64,000 bases of DNA, taken from NCBI RefSeq assembly GCF_014697545.1, contig NZ_JACJSA010000005.1:62001-126000 (forward strand), given 5' to 3'. Within the stretch, counting starts at the first letter, position 1. Every line of letters starts with the position of its first letter. The position numbers and the translations under genes are program-made. Positions 29,650 to 37,681 of this stretch are shown in pieces. The notes beneath the pieces were generated by a model. The model made no database searches, had not been told where the DNA came from, and saw only the letters and a list, made by a program, of their open reading frames with translations. Source of the DNA: Oscillatoria sp. FACHB-1407 (GTDB lineage: Bacteria > Cyanobacteriota > Cyanobacteriia > Elainellales > Elainellaceae).

Positions 29650-29818
29650 CCTAATATCCCAATTTTCCAAATGGCGTGAGGAAATCATTCTAATTGGGTT
29701 CTACAGGGGTATTAGGCTGCAAAAATCGATCTAATTCCCCGATTTTCCAAATAGAGTGATTTTTTCATACTATTTTCCCTAGGAGGGTATTAGGTTGAAA
29801 AAATCGATCTAATTAGAT
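29650..29818 (+). repeat. 78-bp tandem duplication with ATCGATCTAATT boxes
   Basis: Two direct repeats, about 78 bp apart, each contain ATTTTCCAAAT, then GGGTATTAGG, then AAAAATCGATCTAATT. The box CGATCTAATT ends the units at 29727 and 29805, and an isolated copy is at 29531. The last one extends into a 12-bp palindrome ATCTAATTAGAT (29807-29818). It lies about 90 bp downstream of the minus-strand ATP-grasp gene. No coding sense was seen. Confidence 0.6.
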
Positions 29819-29910
29819 TGTTATGCCGCTAAATATGCGTGGGGAGATCATCTTCACAGTTACTTGTTGAGATATAGCAATAAGTTGTTTGAGATGCATA
29901 GCAGCCACGA

Positions 29911-30735
29911 TTAACCATTTACTGCTTCATAGTCCTCCCAAGCTGCCTTTGCACCGGCCTCTACAATCAAGCTCAAATCACACCCATATTCTCCAGCACA
30001 GCTAAAAGAGCCAAGTTCTAGGATGAATAGCTCCCCTTCCGACTCACAAACATCTACTGTGTAGAGCAATTCTGGGTACCAATTAACCTGCTTCAACACT
30101 TCGGCAAGATAATTTACTAAATAACCACCTTTAACTCTCTCGTCAATTCTTTCTTCTCCAACCAGGTAGAGTGAGCCAGTGATAATCTCGTCCTTGTAGA
30201 CAAAAAAACGCCACTCTTTAGTAATCGATCGCTTTCCACTTACGAGTACTAACGTTGTTTCATCTCGCCTTAGCTCGCTTCCTAGAGTTTTCATGGTGTT
30301 TAGAACTTGAACGTTAAACACACCAGCACGGAACGACTTCATATTGCTGTCAGGTCTGATAAAAAGTTCACCATTAGACTGAAAATATTCAAAAATTTCT
30401 TCTCTTCTTCTGATTAGCTCACCTAATGGAAGAATGAAATATTTATTGTTCAGCAAATACTGACCAAAATAAGTATAGTAGGTCGTGCAGCGAAGATTCT
30501 TCTCATCCATATAGGCTCCAGGAATCCAAGAAGTTCGTAAGATATCTCGACCTAGATTTAGAGTTCCTCTAAAAAGCACACATTCATGATCTGGAAAATA
30601 TTTTTTTGCTGCCTCAGGTCGAAAGTCAAGATATCTAATCTCTTTGTAGAGGTATTTCTGCTTTTTTAATTCTTCCAGGAATTGCTCGTCAGCATCAAAG
30701 ACATGTCTTTCAATCAACCAATTTACTTTTTCCAT
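29911..30735 (-). CDS. ATP-grasp domain protein (DUF4343-like)
   Basis: A 274-residue protein. The C-terminal half has an ATP-grasp arrangement: ELFIRPDSNMKSFRAGVF (Lys/nucleotide region, about 124-141), EWRFFVYKDEIITGSLY, and the metal-binding end LYTVDVCESEGELFILELGSF with Asp and Glu ligands (about 228-248). The N-terminal part (about 1-110) is a predicted pre-ATP-grasp domain. It probably ligates a carboxylate to an amine; the substrates are unknown. Codon use is clearly AT-rich compared with flanking genes, suggesting transfer. It is oriented opposite to the neighbouring integron-type cassettes, with its start about 90 bp from the first attC-like site. Confidence 0.7.
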   Translation of the reverse strand: MEKVNWLIERHVFDADEQFLEELKKQKYLYKEIRYLDFRPEAAKKYFPDHECVLFRGTLNLGRDILRTSWIPGAYMDEKNLRCTTYYTYFGQYLLNNKYFILPLGELIRRREEIFEYFQSNGELFIRPDSNMKSFRAGVFNVQVLNTMKTLGSELRRDETTLVLVSGKRSITKEWRFFVYKDEIITGSLYLVGEERIDERVKGGYLVNYLAEVLKQVNWYPELLYTVDVCESEGELFILELGSFSCAGEYGCDLSLIVEAGAKAAWEDYEAVNG

Positions 30736-30824
30736 AGCGTTTGGTGTTACTACTATTATCTTTTACAAGATGTAATACTATTTGAATCTGTAGATGCAAG
30801 AGCTAGAGTCGTATCAATGCGGCG

Positions 30825-30910
30825 GTATAACCAGTCGGTTGCAGCGGACATCTAATTGTTCTTATCCCAAGTTCAAGGATACCTGCTGCCGCTGAACCGA
30901 GTCGTTAGCT
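30825..30910 (+). other. attC-like integron recombination site 1
   Basis: An 86-bp imperfect palindrome with attC architecture. R'' is GTATAAC (30825-30831), then a 5-bp spacer and L'' GGTTGCAGCGG (30837-30847). On the right are L' CCGCTGAACC (30889-30898), a 5-bp spacer and R' GTTAGCT (30904-30910). L'' pairs with L' except for one extra G, as in the extrahelical base of true attC sites. The right half closely fits the known attC consensus (GCSGCTKANCTC...GTTAGSC). The rest of 30736-31047 holds no recognised feature apart from leader sequence. Confidence 0.8.
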
Positions 30911-31047
30911 GACTTCGTTTTTGGGTTGGGGTGTGCATCCAGATTATCGGTGGGAATAGCTATGTTGAGCGATCGCAAACCAGTTACATATTTTGAGTAG
31001 AGATTTATATTTGATAAAGCAGCATTTCTGTAAATCGGTTCCTTTGC

Positions 31048-31908
31048 ATGAAGCGATCTGCCTCCTCAGTCCCAACATTTGATTCAATGTTCATACCCAC
31101 AGTTCAGGCTCTGCAAATTCTGGGTGGGTCTGGGACAACTGAGGAGATCTACGACAAAGTCGTACAACTTCTTGATTTGCCGGATAAGGTGCTTGAAATT
31201 CCACACGGCAGTACCTCCCAAAGTGAAGTGGAATACCGTCTTGCCTGGAGTCGTACCTATTTGAAGAAATACGGGCTTTTGCAAAATTCAGCACGCGGCG
31301 TATGGTCATTAGTATCGACCTCGCTCAATCTTAACAACTTAGATGCAAAGGAAATTGTCAAAGCTGTTCGGGATACAGAGAAGAGCAAAGCTGTTCCTTC
31401 AGATCCAACGACTGAAACGGTTGAATCTATCGAAACCCTGGAAGAGTTAGCATGGCATCAACAGTTGCACAAAATGTTGTTAACACTTGAGCCATCTGCG
31501 TTTGAGCGTTTAGCACAACGTCTACTGCGTGAGTCGGGGTTTATCCAAGTTCAAGTTATAGGAAAGTCTGGTGACGGTGGAATTGATGGGGTTGGCATTG
31601 CTCGGATTAACGGCTTCTTAAGCTTTCATGTTCTTTTTCAATGTAAACGTTATCAAGGTTCAGTCACGGCGGGTCAAATTCGAGATTTTCGTGGAGCCAT
31701 GCAAGGGCGCACTGACAAGGGATTATTTATCACGACTGGCACATTTACCAGAGATGCGATTAAAGAGGCAACACGAGATGGGGCACCACCGATTGATCTG
31801 ATCGATGGTGAGCAATTAGTTCAACGCTTGAAAGAGTTGGGGCTTGGTGTCAAGATCACGGTAATTGAGTCAGTGGAAGTCGATACAGATTGGTTCGCCA
31901 AAATTTAA
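31048..31908 (+). CDS. Mrr-like restriction endonuclease
   Basis: A 286-residue protein with an N-terminal winged-helix domain (Mrr_N-like; about 10-95, with SEVEYRLAWSRTYLKKYGLL) and a C-terminal PD-(D/E)xK nuclease (about 150-260). Catalytic residues are visible: FERLAQRLLRESGF (Glu helix), GKSGDGGIDGVG (Asp) and VLFQCKRYQGSV (Q-x-K). Mrr proteins cut foreign DNA, often modified DNA, without a partner methylase, and none is encoded nearby. It is the first gene of the cassette between attC-like sites 1 and 2, 15 bp upstream of a small gene that precedes an HNH nuclease. Confidence 0.85.
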   Translation: MKRSASSVPTFDSMFIPTVQALQILGGSGTTEEIYDKVVQLLDLPDKVLEIPHGSTSQSEVEYRLAWSRTYLKKYGLLQNSARGVWSLVSTSLNLNNLDAKEIVKAVRDTEKSKAVPSDPTTETVESIETLEELAWHQQLHKMLLTLEPSAFERLAQRLLRESGFIQVQVIGKSGDGGIDGVGIARINGFLSFHVLFQCKRYQGSVTAGQIRDFRGAMQGRTDKGLFITTGTFTRDAIKEATRDGAPPIDLIDGEQLVQRLKELGLGVKITVIESVEVDTDWFAKI

Positions 31909-31923
31909 TGTAATGGAGGCTAA

Positions 31924-32166
31924 ATGGTTACAACTCTTAATAAACCGTCTTCTTTAATCCATGAAATCCGACTCGAAAAAGTTGGTAACTGGAATTTATT
32001 CAAATTCAGTGAATCTCTTCAACTGCGAATGGAGAATCTTCTGGAACAGAAAAAAGCTGATCAGATCACGCCTGATGAAATTGCTGAACTCGATGCGATC
32101 GGAGAGTTAGATCGTATTTTTACCCATATCAACGCAATGCTTGCTGCTCAAAATGCCAATCAGTGA
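31924..32166 (+). CDS. small protein paired with an HNH nuclease
   Basis: An 80-residue soluble protein; the second half is helical and acidic (LQLRMENLLEQKKADQITPDEIAELDAIGELDRIF). The downstream HNH nuclease gene begins 26 bp before its stop codon, so the two are translationally linked. Small proteins of this kind next to an HNH gene are common in cyanobacterial genomes. An antitoxin-like or accessory role is an inference from the pairing only. It starts 15 bp after the Mrr gene with AATGGAGGC as ribosome binding site. Confidence 0.65.
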   Translation: MVTTLNKPSSLIHEIRLEKVGNWNLFKFSESLQLRMENLLEQKKADQITPDEIAELDAIGELDRIFTHINAMLAAQNANQ

Positions 32167-32605
32167 TGAACTCAAGCAAGCGATTCGAGAGCGTGCCAGA
32201 TATGTCTGCGAGTATTGTCATTCACCGGAGCGGCTAAGTGCCAATCGATTTACCGTTGATCATGTCATTCCAAAATCTTTGGGTGGTTCTGATGAACTTG
32301 ATAATCTTGCACTTGCCTGTCGTCGTTGCAATGAAAGGCGATACAACTTTGTAGCTAGCATTGATCCAGATACTCAGGAGATTGTTCCTATTTTTAATCC
32401 TCGCAAACAGAGGTGGGAAGAGCATTTTGTTTGGCTAAATCAAGGTGTTGTCATAGAAGGAACTACGCCCATTGGTCGCGCAACTTGCCTGCGTCTCGAT
32501 TTGAATGATACCCGTTATCCAGAGAACGATTCTATTCGAGAAACAAGACGGTTTTGGATACAAACCGGATTGCATCCTCCAGCAGATGATCCATGCCAAG
32601 CGTGA
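32141..32605 (+). CDS. HNH endonuclease
   Basis: A 154-residue nuclease. The zinc ribs are CEYCH (about 24-28) and CRRCN (about 61-65). The HNH core is FTVDHVIPKSLGGSDELDN, with the first His in DHV and the Asn in ELDNLALAC. The C-terminal 70 residues contain WEEHFVWLNQGVVIEGTTPIGRAT, typical of the cyanobacterial HNH subgroup. It overlaps the upstream 80-residue gene; a later ATG at 32153 would shorten it by four residues. It ends 18 bp before attC-like site 2, as expected for the last gene of a cassette. Confidence 0.88.
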   Translation: MLLKMPISDELKQAIRERARYVCEYCHSPERLSANRFTVDHVIPKSLGGSDELDNLALACRRCNERRYNFVASIDPDTQEIVPIFNPRKQRWEEHFVWLNQGVVIEGTTPIGRATCLRLDLNDTRYPENDSIRETRRFWIQTGLHPPADDPCQA

Positions 32606-32623
32606 GTAGTGTTGTTGCCAGCC

Positions 32624-32709
32624 AGCTAACATTGCGTTGGTGTGGACGGAACAGAGGTTATCGATGGGTGTTCAAGGTTATCTGCCGCCGCTGCACTTCA
32701 CCGTTATGC
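32624..32709 (+). other. attC-like integron recombination site 2
   Basis: R'' side AGCTAACATTGCGTTGG (from 32624) and R' side CCGCCGCTGCACTTCACC followed by GTTATGC (32703-32709), 86 bp in all. The right half matches the known attC consensus well. Pairing of the inner L arms is weaker than in site 1. It sits between the HNH stop codon (32605) and the start of the DUF6985-like gene (32722), the tight spacing seen in integron cassettes. Confidence 0.7.
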
Positions 32710-32721
32710 CTCAAAAATCTT

Positions 32722-33267
32722 ATGGACAACATTGAAGCTCCCATCTTTCCAGAATATGTTGACGACGAGTACCACCACGTTTCGACGATTACTCTACCGG
32801 CTTTCGCCGGGATGCAAACAACCAACGCCCCCTACGGTGCTGTTTCAAGTCCAGAGCCATCAATCGGTGAAACACATGCAATATCGAACAAGTCACTCGA
32901 TCCGAAGATCTTTCGTGCTGCCGTAAGTTGGGTCATCGAAAATGCTGCGGAGATTCGTAAACTTCTGTTTCCTGCACTAGTGGAACAATACTGGGAAATG
33001 CGAGATCTTGTGATCGAATGCTTAATGGATGAGAATCCGGATGATGTTGTTCCTGAGATCGAAGAGCCCGAAGAACTTGCGAAGCTTTGTAGGTTAGTCG
33101 CGGTTCATATTGGCGGACAGACGACCGACGGGCTACCTCGTTTTGGAATCGAGCTTGGTTGCAACTGGGAAGAGGAACACGGAGCAGGAGTGAGATTCGT
33201 TGGACTCCGCGTGGTAAAGGCGGGTGACGCTTCCGATGCGTTTACATTTCCGAAGTATGAGGCATAA
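32722..33267 (+). CDS. DUF6985-like cassette protein
   Basis: About 181 residues from the ATG at 32722, which lies 12 bp after the GTTATGC of attC-like site 2; the longer frame (from 32593) runs back through the attC site and is rejected. The C-terminus has the pattern FGIELGCNWEEEHGAGVRFV followed by VVKAGDAS, which I associate with DUF6985 proteins (W-D-EHGLGV then V-x-x-G-x-A-D). The middle is helical and acidic. The function is unknown. Its stop codon TAA lies inside the R'' box (GCATAAC) of attC-like site 3, a hallmark of a compact cassette. Confidence 0.75.
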   Translation: MDNIEAPIFPEYVDDEYHHVSTITLPAFAGMQTTNAPYGAVSSPEPSIGETHAISNKSLDPKIFRAAVSWVIENAAEIRKLLFPALVEQYWEMRDLVIECLMDENPDDVVPEIEEPEELAKLCRLVAVHIGGQTTDGLPRFGIELGCNWEEEHGAGVRFVGLRVVKAGDASDAFTFPKYEA

Positions 33268-33353
33268 CAACGCGTTGGACGCGGAGCCACCGATCGCGTC
33301 GTTCCTGTAGCCAATGTTGATTGGCAGCAGCCCGGTCAACACCTCCGTTATGC
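33262..33353 (+). other. attC-like integron recombination site 3
   Basis: R'' GCATAAC (33262-33268), spacer, GTTGGACGCGG; then CCCGGTCAAC, spacer and R' GTTATGC (33347-33353), 92 bp. R'' and R' are perfect reverse complements, and the inner arms pair with a one-base offset. The central part contains a further small stem (CCAAT/ATTGG). It has the same orientation as sites 1 and 2. No further site was seen downstream before the WYL regulator gene at 33489. Confidence 0.75.
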
Positions 33354-33488
33354 GGCTTGACTTATCAGTTTTGGCAGAGGTTCAAAAGATGTCTGTAGAT
33401 GTTTTAGATTAAGTTTAGTTTTACGCATGTAGGAGCACGATACAGGTGATGAGAAGGGCTATACTGCCCTGATGATCCAGATCCATTG

Positions 33489-34205
33489 ATGTCCAGCATG
33501 AGGAAAGCTGATCGTCTTTTTCAACTGGTGAATCTCATTAGATCCCACCAACCTATCACAGCAGAACAACTCGCTGAACGAGTTGGTGTTTCTGTGCGTA
33601 CAATTTACCGATATGTCGATGACCTCTCGGTGAGTGGTATTCCAATCTACGGTGAACCCGGTGTTGGTTATGCTCTGGATGAAGATTTTGAGTTACCGCC
33701 GCTCACGTTAACTCATGACGAGATTGCCGCTCTGATGTTGGGTGTTGAAATGCTGTCGCGATCGACTGGGACTGATTTGGAGGCAGCAGCAAAAACGCTT
33801 CTCAGCAAAATTGGAGCCGTATTGCCACCACGCAGCTTTGATCCAACTCGCGCATCTATTCGAGCATTAGGTAATCTTTTGAACGACCAAAGTTTGAGAT
33901 ATTGGAACGATCTTTATCGAGCCATTCAACAGCAACAAGCCGTCAGAATCGAGTACTTGAACCTGAATGAGCAATTGTCTCAGAGAGTCATCTTCCCGCT
34001 GGGACTATTCTGCTGGGGCAGTAAATGGACGGTTGGAACATGGTGTACGTTCAGAAAAACCTACAGAGATTTCCGCATTGATCGCATTCAAGATCTTGAT
34101 TTCGCTTCAGATTTTGAATTTCCAGGTCAAGAAATTAATCTTGATACATATACAGAATTTCAACTGGAGAGAATGAAATTATCTGGATTTCAGCCACTGA
34201 CATAA
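33489..34205 (+). CDS. YafY-type HTH/WYL transcriptional regulator
   Basis: A 238-residue regulator. The N-terminal HTH_11 domain (about 5-60) has SHQPITAEQLAERVGVSVRT and IYRYVDDLSVSGIPIYGEPG. A WYL-type ligand domain follows (about 135-230) with RIEYLNLNEQ and FPLGLFCWGSKWTVGTWCTF and RTYRDF-like FRKTYRDFRIDRI. The start is placed at the first ATG (33489), which follows a TTG. It lies 64 bp upstream of a Rieske oxygenase gene on the same strand, which is its most likely target. Confidence 0.88.
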   Translation: MSSMRKADRLFQLVNLIRSHQPITAEQLAERVGVSVRTIYRYVDDLSVSGIPIYGEPGVGYALDEDFELPPLTLTHDEIAALMLGVEMLSRSTGTDLEAAAKTLLSKIGAVLPPRSFDPTRASIRALGNLLNDQSLRYWNDLYRAIQQQQAVRIEYLNLNEQLSQRVIFPLGLFCWGSKWTVGTWCTFRKTYRDFRIDRIQDLDFASDFEFPGQEINLDTYTEFQLERMKLSGFQPLT

Positions 34206-34269
34206 TGCTGTCAGGAGCAGAGTTTTATGTTGGGCAACATCCAAGCATTTGTAATGGGTCAATTTTGTC

Positions 34270-35175
34270 ATGTTTGAGATGTTTCCTAACTTTTGGACTC
34301 CTGTGTTGCCTGTCGCTGAAATTGGAGCAGTTCCCATTGCAGTTGAATTAGCGGGCGAATCACTCGTTCTATTTCGGAGTTCGTCTGGTCAGTTTGCAGC
34401 GTTTCTAGATCGCTGTCCTCATCGCGGTGCGCCGCTTTCACAGGGACAAGTGACAGCCGACGGTTGTATTGAATGTCCCTATCATGGCTGGCAGTTCGCC
34501 TCAAATAGGGCTTGTGTTCAGGTTCCCTTCAACTCACTCAACCCAGATCACCTTTCCAAACTGTCGATCGTGAGCTTTCCAGTTAGAGTGATTGCAGGGA
34601 TACTCTGGATTTTTACAGGAACTGAAAATGTGCCGGAACTGAAGTTGCCGTCGAGTTTATTAGAGCCGGATGAACGCTATGTAATTCACCATGCGATTTG
34701 GAATGCTCATTGGACACACGCGATCGACATTTCGCTGGATTATCTGCATCTTCCTTTTGTTCATCGGAACTCATTTGGTGGCGAGCTAAATGACGCAGCA
34801 CACAAAAATGCGATCGCCCAAATCAGCATTACTCCAACGGCAGATGGGATGACGGTTACGAATCGGCTCAATACTTTATCTTCTGGAACGAAAATTGACT
34901 GGCATCAGCCGAATCATATCGTCCTAAATTTAGACGGAATGCCTCTTCTTCCCCATTTCTTTGCCATTCCGATTAATACTCAAAAAATGCGATTTATGCA
35001 GGTTCTTCTACCCAACCCTGGGATCGATCGGAGTAACTTTGATTTTGACGAGTTTTTTGCAGCATCTGACGACGATCGGGCTATGGTTGAATCACAAATC
35101 GGTGAAGTTCCTAACGTCAATGAAGGATATAACGTGCCTACTGATGAACCCTCACTGAGATTTCGTCGTTGGTAG
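34270..35175 (+). CDS. Rieske non-heme iron oxygenase
   Basis: A 301-residue oxygenase component. The N-terminal Rieske [2Fe-2S] site is CPHRGAPLSQG (about 42-52) with CPYHGWQF (about 62-69). The catalytic-domain iron helix is DISLDYLHLPFVHRNSFGG, with Asp, His and His ligands (about 156-165). The protein is about 100 residues shorter than bulky aromatic dioxygenase alpha subunits and resembles the PaO/choline-monooxygenase-like forms. The substrate is unknown; no ferredoxin or reductase is adjacent, so general cell electron carriers must serve. It is probably co-transcribed with the WYL regulator upstream. Confidence 0.88.
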   Translation: MFEMFPNFWTPVLPVAEIGAVPIAVELAGESLVLFRSSSGQFAAFLDRCPHRGAPLSQGQVTADGCIECPYHGWQFASNRACVQVPFNSLNPDHLSKLSIVSFPVRVIAGILWIFTGTENVPELKLPSSLLEPDERYVIHHAIWNAHWTHAIDISLDYLHLPFVHRNSFGGELNDAAHKNAIAQISITPTADGMTVTNRLNTLSSGTKIDWHQPNHIVLNLDGMPLLPHFFAIPINTQKMRFMQVLLPNPGIDRSNFDFDEFFAASDDDRAMVESQIGEVPNVNEGYNVPTDEPSLRFRRW

Positions 35176-35417
35176 TATCGCACAGTGAAAAATAAGAGAA
35201 CAGATATGGATTCGTCTGAATTTGTTTCCATAACCGCACCATACAAGCAATTGTAGTGCCGTGGGCTGAAGGAAGCTGTTGCTGCTGAATTCGGGGTTAC
35301 TAGCGACCGCTCAAGCGAGTCGTTCGTGCGATCGCCCCAAATCACCTGATTGAGTTATGGTTGCTATCAGGGTATAAAGTTCTGTGTGTAACTGGTGAGT
35401 TTTGGGGCAGTTTCCCT

Positions 35418-37064
35418 ATGGCATGGTTTGGCTTCTCTCGGCGGTGGTGGCGGCTCGTGCTGCAAAGTGTTGCTCTGTTTAGTGTCTGTGTGGCGTTGAT
35501 TGTGGGATGCGGTGCGCCCCAGTCCACCACGGATACCAGTAGTCCCGCAGCCGATGCTGGGGGTGGGCGGATTACGATCGGCACGACGCAAAAGGTCGAA
35601 ACCCTCGACCCGGCAGATGCTTACACCATCTTTACGGGCATCTTGCTCTACAACATGGGCGATCGCCTCTACACCTACCAACCGGGAACCACCGAACTCG
35701 TTCCTCAACTGGCAACCGAGATGCCGACCGTGAGTGAGGATGGGCTGACTTACACGATTCCCCTGCGAGAAGGGGTGAAGTTGCATGATGGTACAGACTT
35801 CAACGCGGAAGTGATGAAATTCTCCATCGATCGCTTCATTCAAAACGGGGGCGATCCTGCCTTCCTGTTAGCTGACCTGGTGGACTCCGTAGAAGCCACC
35901 AGCGACTATGAACTGACCATCCGCATCAAATATCCCTTTGCTGCCTTTCCTGCCGTCCTCTCCTTTTGGGGCGTAACACCCGTATCACCCCAGGCTTATG
36001 AGATTGGGGAAGGTAGCTTCAAACCCGAATCCTTCATTGGTACAGGTCCTTACAAGTTTGCCTCCCTCTCGCCTGACTCGGTTCGCCTGGATGTCAACGA
36101 AGACTATTGGGGCGAAAAACCCGCCAATGACGGCATCGACATTCAAATCTATGCCAGCCCTGCCAACCTCTACAACACCTTCCGTACAGGGGGATTGGAC
36201 GTAGCTTATCAAACGCTTGACCCGGATCAGATTGCCAGTCTGGAACGGGAAGCCTCCTCTGGCGGATGGGAAGTGATTCAAGCGGGAACCACAGTGGTTA
36301 ACTACATGACGCTGAATCAGAAGCTTGACCCGACCAAGGAAGCAAACGTGCGAAAGGCGATCGCCGCTATGATCGATCGCAACCTGATTAACGAGCGGGT
36401 CTTCCAGGGGCAAGCAGAGCCGCTCTACAGCATGTTCCCCACCAGCTTTGACATCTACAAACCTGTATTTAAGGATGCCTACGGTGATGGCGATTTTGAG
36501 AAGGCGAGAACCTTCCTGACGGAGGCGGGTTATTCCGAATCAAATCCGCTCACCTTTGAGGTTTGGTATCCGTCTGCCTCTACACAACGCAGCATCGTCG
36601 CCAACACGCTTAAGGAATCGATTGAAAACGCTCTTCCCGGTCTAGTGACCGTTGCGGTCAACAGTGCCGAGCGTGCCACCCTATCTGAAGGCGTGGACAA
36701 CGGGCTATATCAAACCGTGCTACTCAACTGGTATCCCGACTTTTACGACCCTGACAACTTCATTCAGCCGTTTGTGACTTGCGACCAGGGTTCCGCCCAA
36801 ACCCTCTGCGAAAAGGGAGCCAGTCAGGGCAACGGTTCCTTTTATTACAGTCAGGAGGCAAACGACCTGGTGAAGCAACAACGGGCAGAGCAAGACTCAC
36901 AAGCCCGGAATGCGATCTTTGACAAGCTACAAACGATGGTGGCAGATGATGTCACCTACATTCCACTGTGGCAAAACAAAGATTATGTGTTTGTCAAGAA
37001 CGGCGTTGAAGGCGTGGCGATCGAGCCGACACAGCAGTTTTTGTTGTGGCAGATCCGGAAGTAA
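35418..37064 (+). CDS. peptide/nickel-type ABC substrate-binding lipoprotein
   Basis: About 548 residues, SBP_bac_5 family. The N-terminus is a lipoprotein signal: two Arg, hydrophobic VALFSVCVALIVGC, lipobox Cys followed by GAPQ. The mature part begins with a Ser/Thr/Asp linker, then ITIGTTQKVETLDPADAYT. Family signatures include YTIPLREGVKLHDGTDFNAE and VKFS-like FSIDRF, and GTGPYKF. It should bind an oligopeptide or similar ligand outside the membrane. The frame opens at a TTG (35361), but the ATG at 35418 begins the signal peptide. No permease or ATPase gene is adjacent, so it is an orphan. Confidence 0.88.
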   Translation: MAWFGFSRRWWRLVLQSVALFSVCVALIVGCGAPQSTTDTSSPAADAGGGRITIGTTQKVETLDPADAYTIFTGILLYNMGDRLYTYQPGTTELVPQLATEMPTVSEDGLTYTIPLREGVKLHDGTDFNAEVMKFSIDRFIQNGGDPAFLLADLVDSVEATSDYELTIRIKYPFAAFPAVLSFWGVTPVSPQAYEIGEGSFKPESFIGTGPYKFASLSPDSVRLDVNEDYWGEKPANDGIDIQIYASPANLYNTFRTGGLDVAYQTLDPDQIASLEREASSGGWEVIQAGTTVVNYMTLNQKLDPTKEANVRKAIAAMIDRNLINERVFQGQAEPLYSMFPTSFDIYKPVFKDAYGDGDFEKARTFLTEAGYSESNPLTFEVWYPSASTQRSIVANTLKESIENALPGLVTVAVNSAERATLSEGVDNGLYQTVLLNWYPDFYDPDNFIQPFVTCDQGSAQTLCEKGASQGNGSFYYSQEANDLVKQQRAEQDSQARNAIFDKLQTMVADDVTYIPLWQNKDYVFVKNGVEGVAIEPTQQFLLWQIRK

Positions 37065-37068
37065 GTTA

Positions 37069-37233
37069 ACGTGAATTCGGGATAAGGATTTTGGCGGTTG
37101 AAACCGCCGCTATCGGAGCAAAACCGACTTTCGTTGGTTCGTCAAATCCTGCCTTTTTCGGAGTCCGCGTCGGCGGACTTCGCTTTGATAGCCGCGAATT
37201 CATTCGCCAGGCTCTTAAACCGAACTGACGTTA
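37069..37233 (+). mobile_element. R2 MITE-like element, full copy
   Basis: Same length (165 bp) and termini (ACGTGAATTCGGG ... CTGACGTTA) as the copy at 2984-3148. It is flanked by AAGTTA on the left and AGTTA on the right, compatible with a short target duplication. It begins five bases after the stop codon of the substrate-binding gene and so supplies that transcript's 3' end. Confidence 0.8.
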
Positions 37234-37681
37234 AGTTAGGGAGAAAGAATGAAGGATGAAGGCTCGATAGCGTTTCAGAACGGTTGCTACTGACCCCCGA
37301 CTGTCGCCGTTCTCCTTAACAGGGCTAACGTATACACACAAGTCTTCATAGCCCCCTAAATCCCCCAATTCTTAGGGGATTTTGAGCTATTTTCAAGGGT
37401 CTTAACCCGACCAGAAGCACCCGTACCTGGAACCGATGTGAAGCGCGCCTTTGGATTCACCGAAACACCTTCTGCTAGCGGCTTTGGCTTTGCCAAGCTC
37501 AGCCCAAGTGGGGAGGCAGTGGCGTCCCCCAATGGGGGTTTGGGGGAGTCTCCCCCAATGCCTGGTTCTCGAACGCATTGTAGTAACCGAGTGTTCCATT
37601 GACGTGTGTACACAACCGCTTATCAAGAGGGACTACAGGGGATGCTTAGAGAGGCTATCAACAGGGTTGGAACACCATCGG
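37234..37681. other. non-coding gap with low-complexity sequence
   Basis: No gene seen. The gap has a short STRR-like run (GAAAGAATGAAGGATGAAGG, 37251), a C/G-rich stem (CCCCCTAAATCCCCC with TTAGGGGA, 37352-37380) and a hairpin-prone stretch CCCCCAATGGGGG (37529-37541) then GGGGGAGTCTCCCCC. The open frames in it on both strands have poor coding character. Confidence 0.5.
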
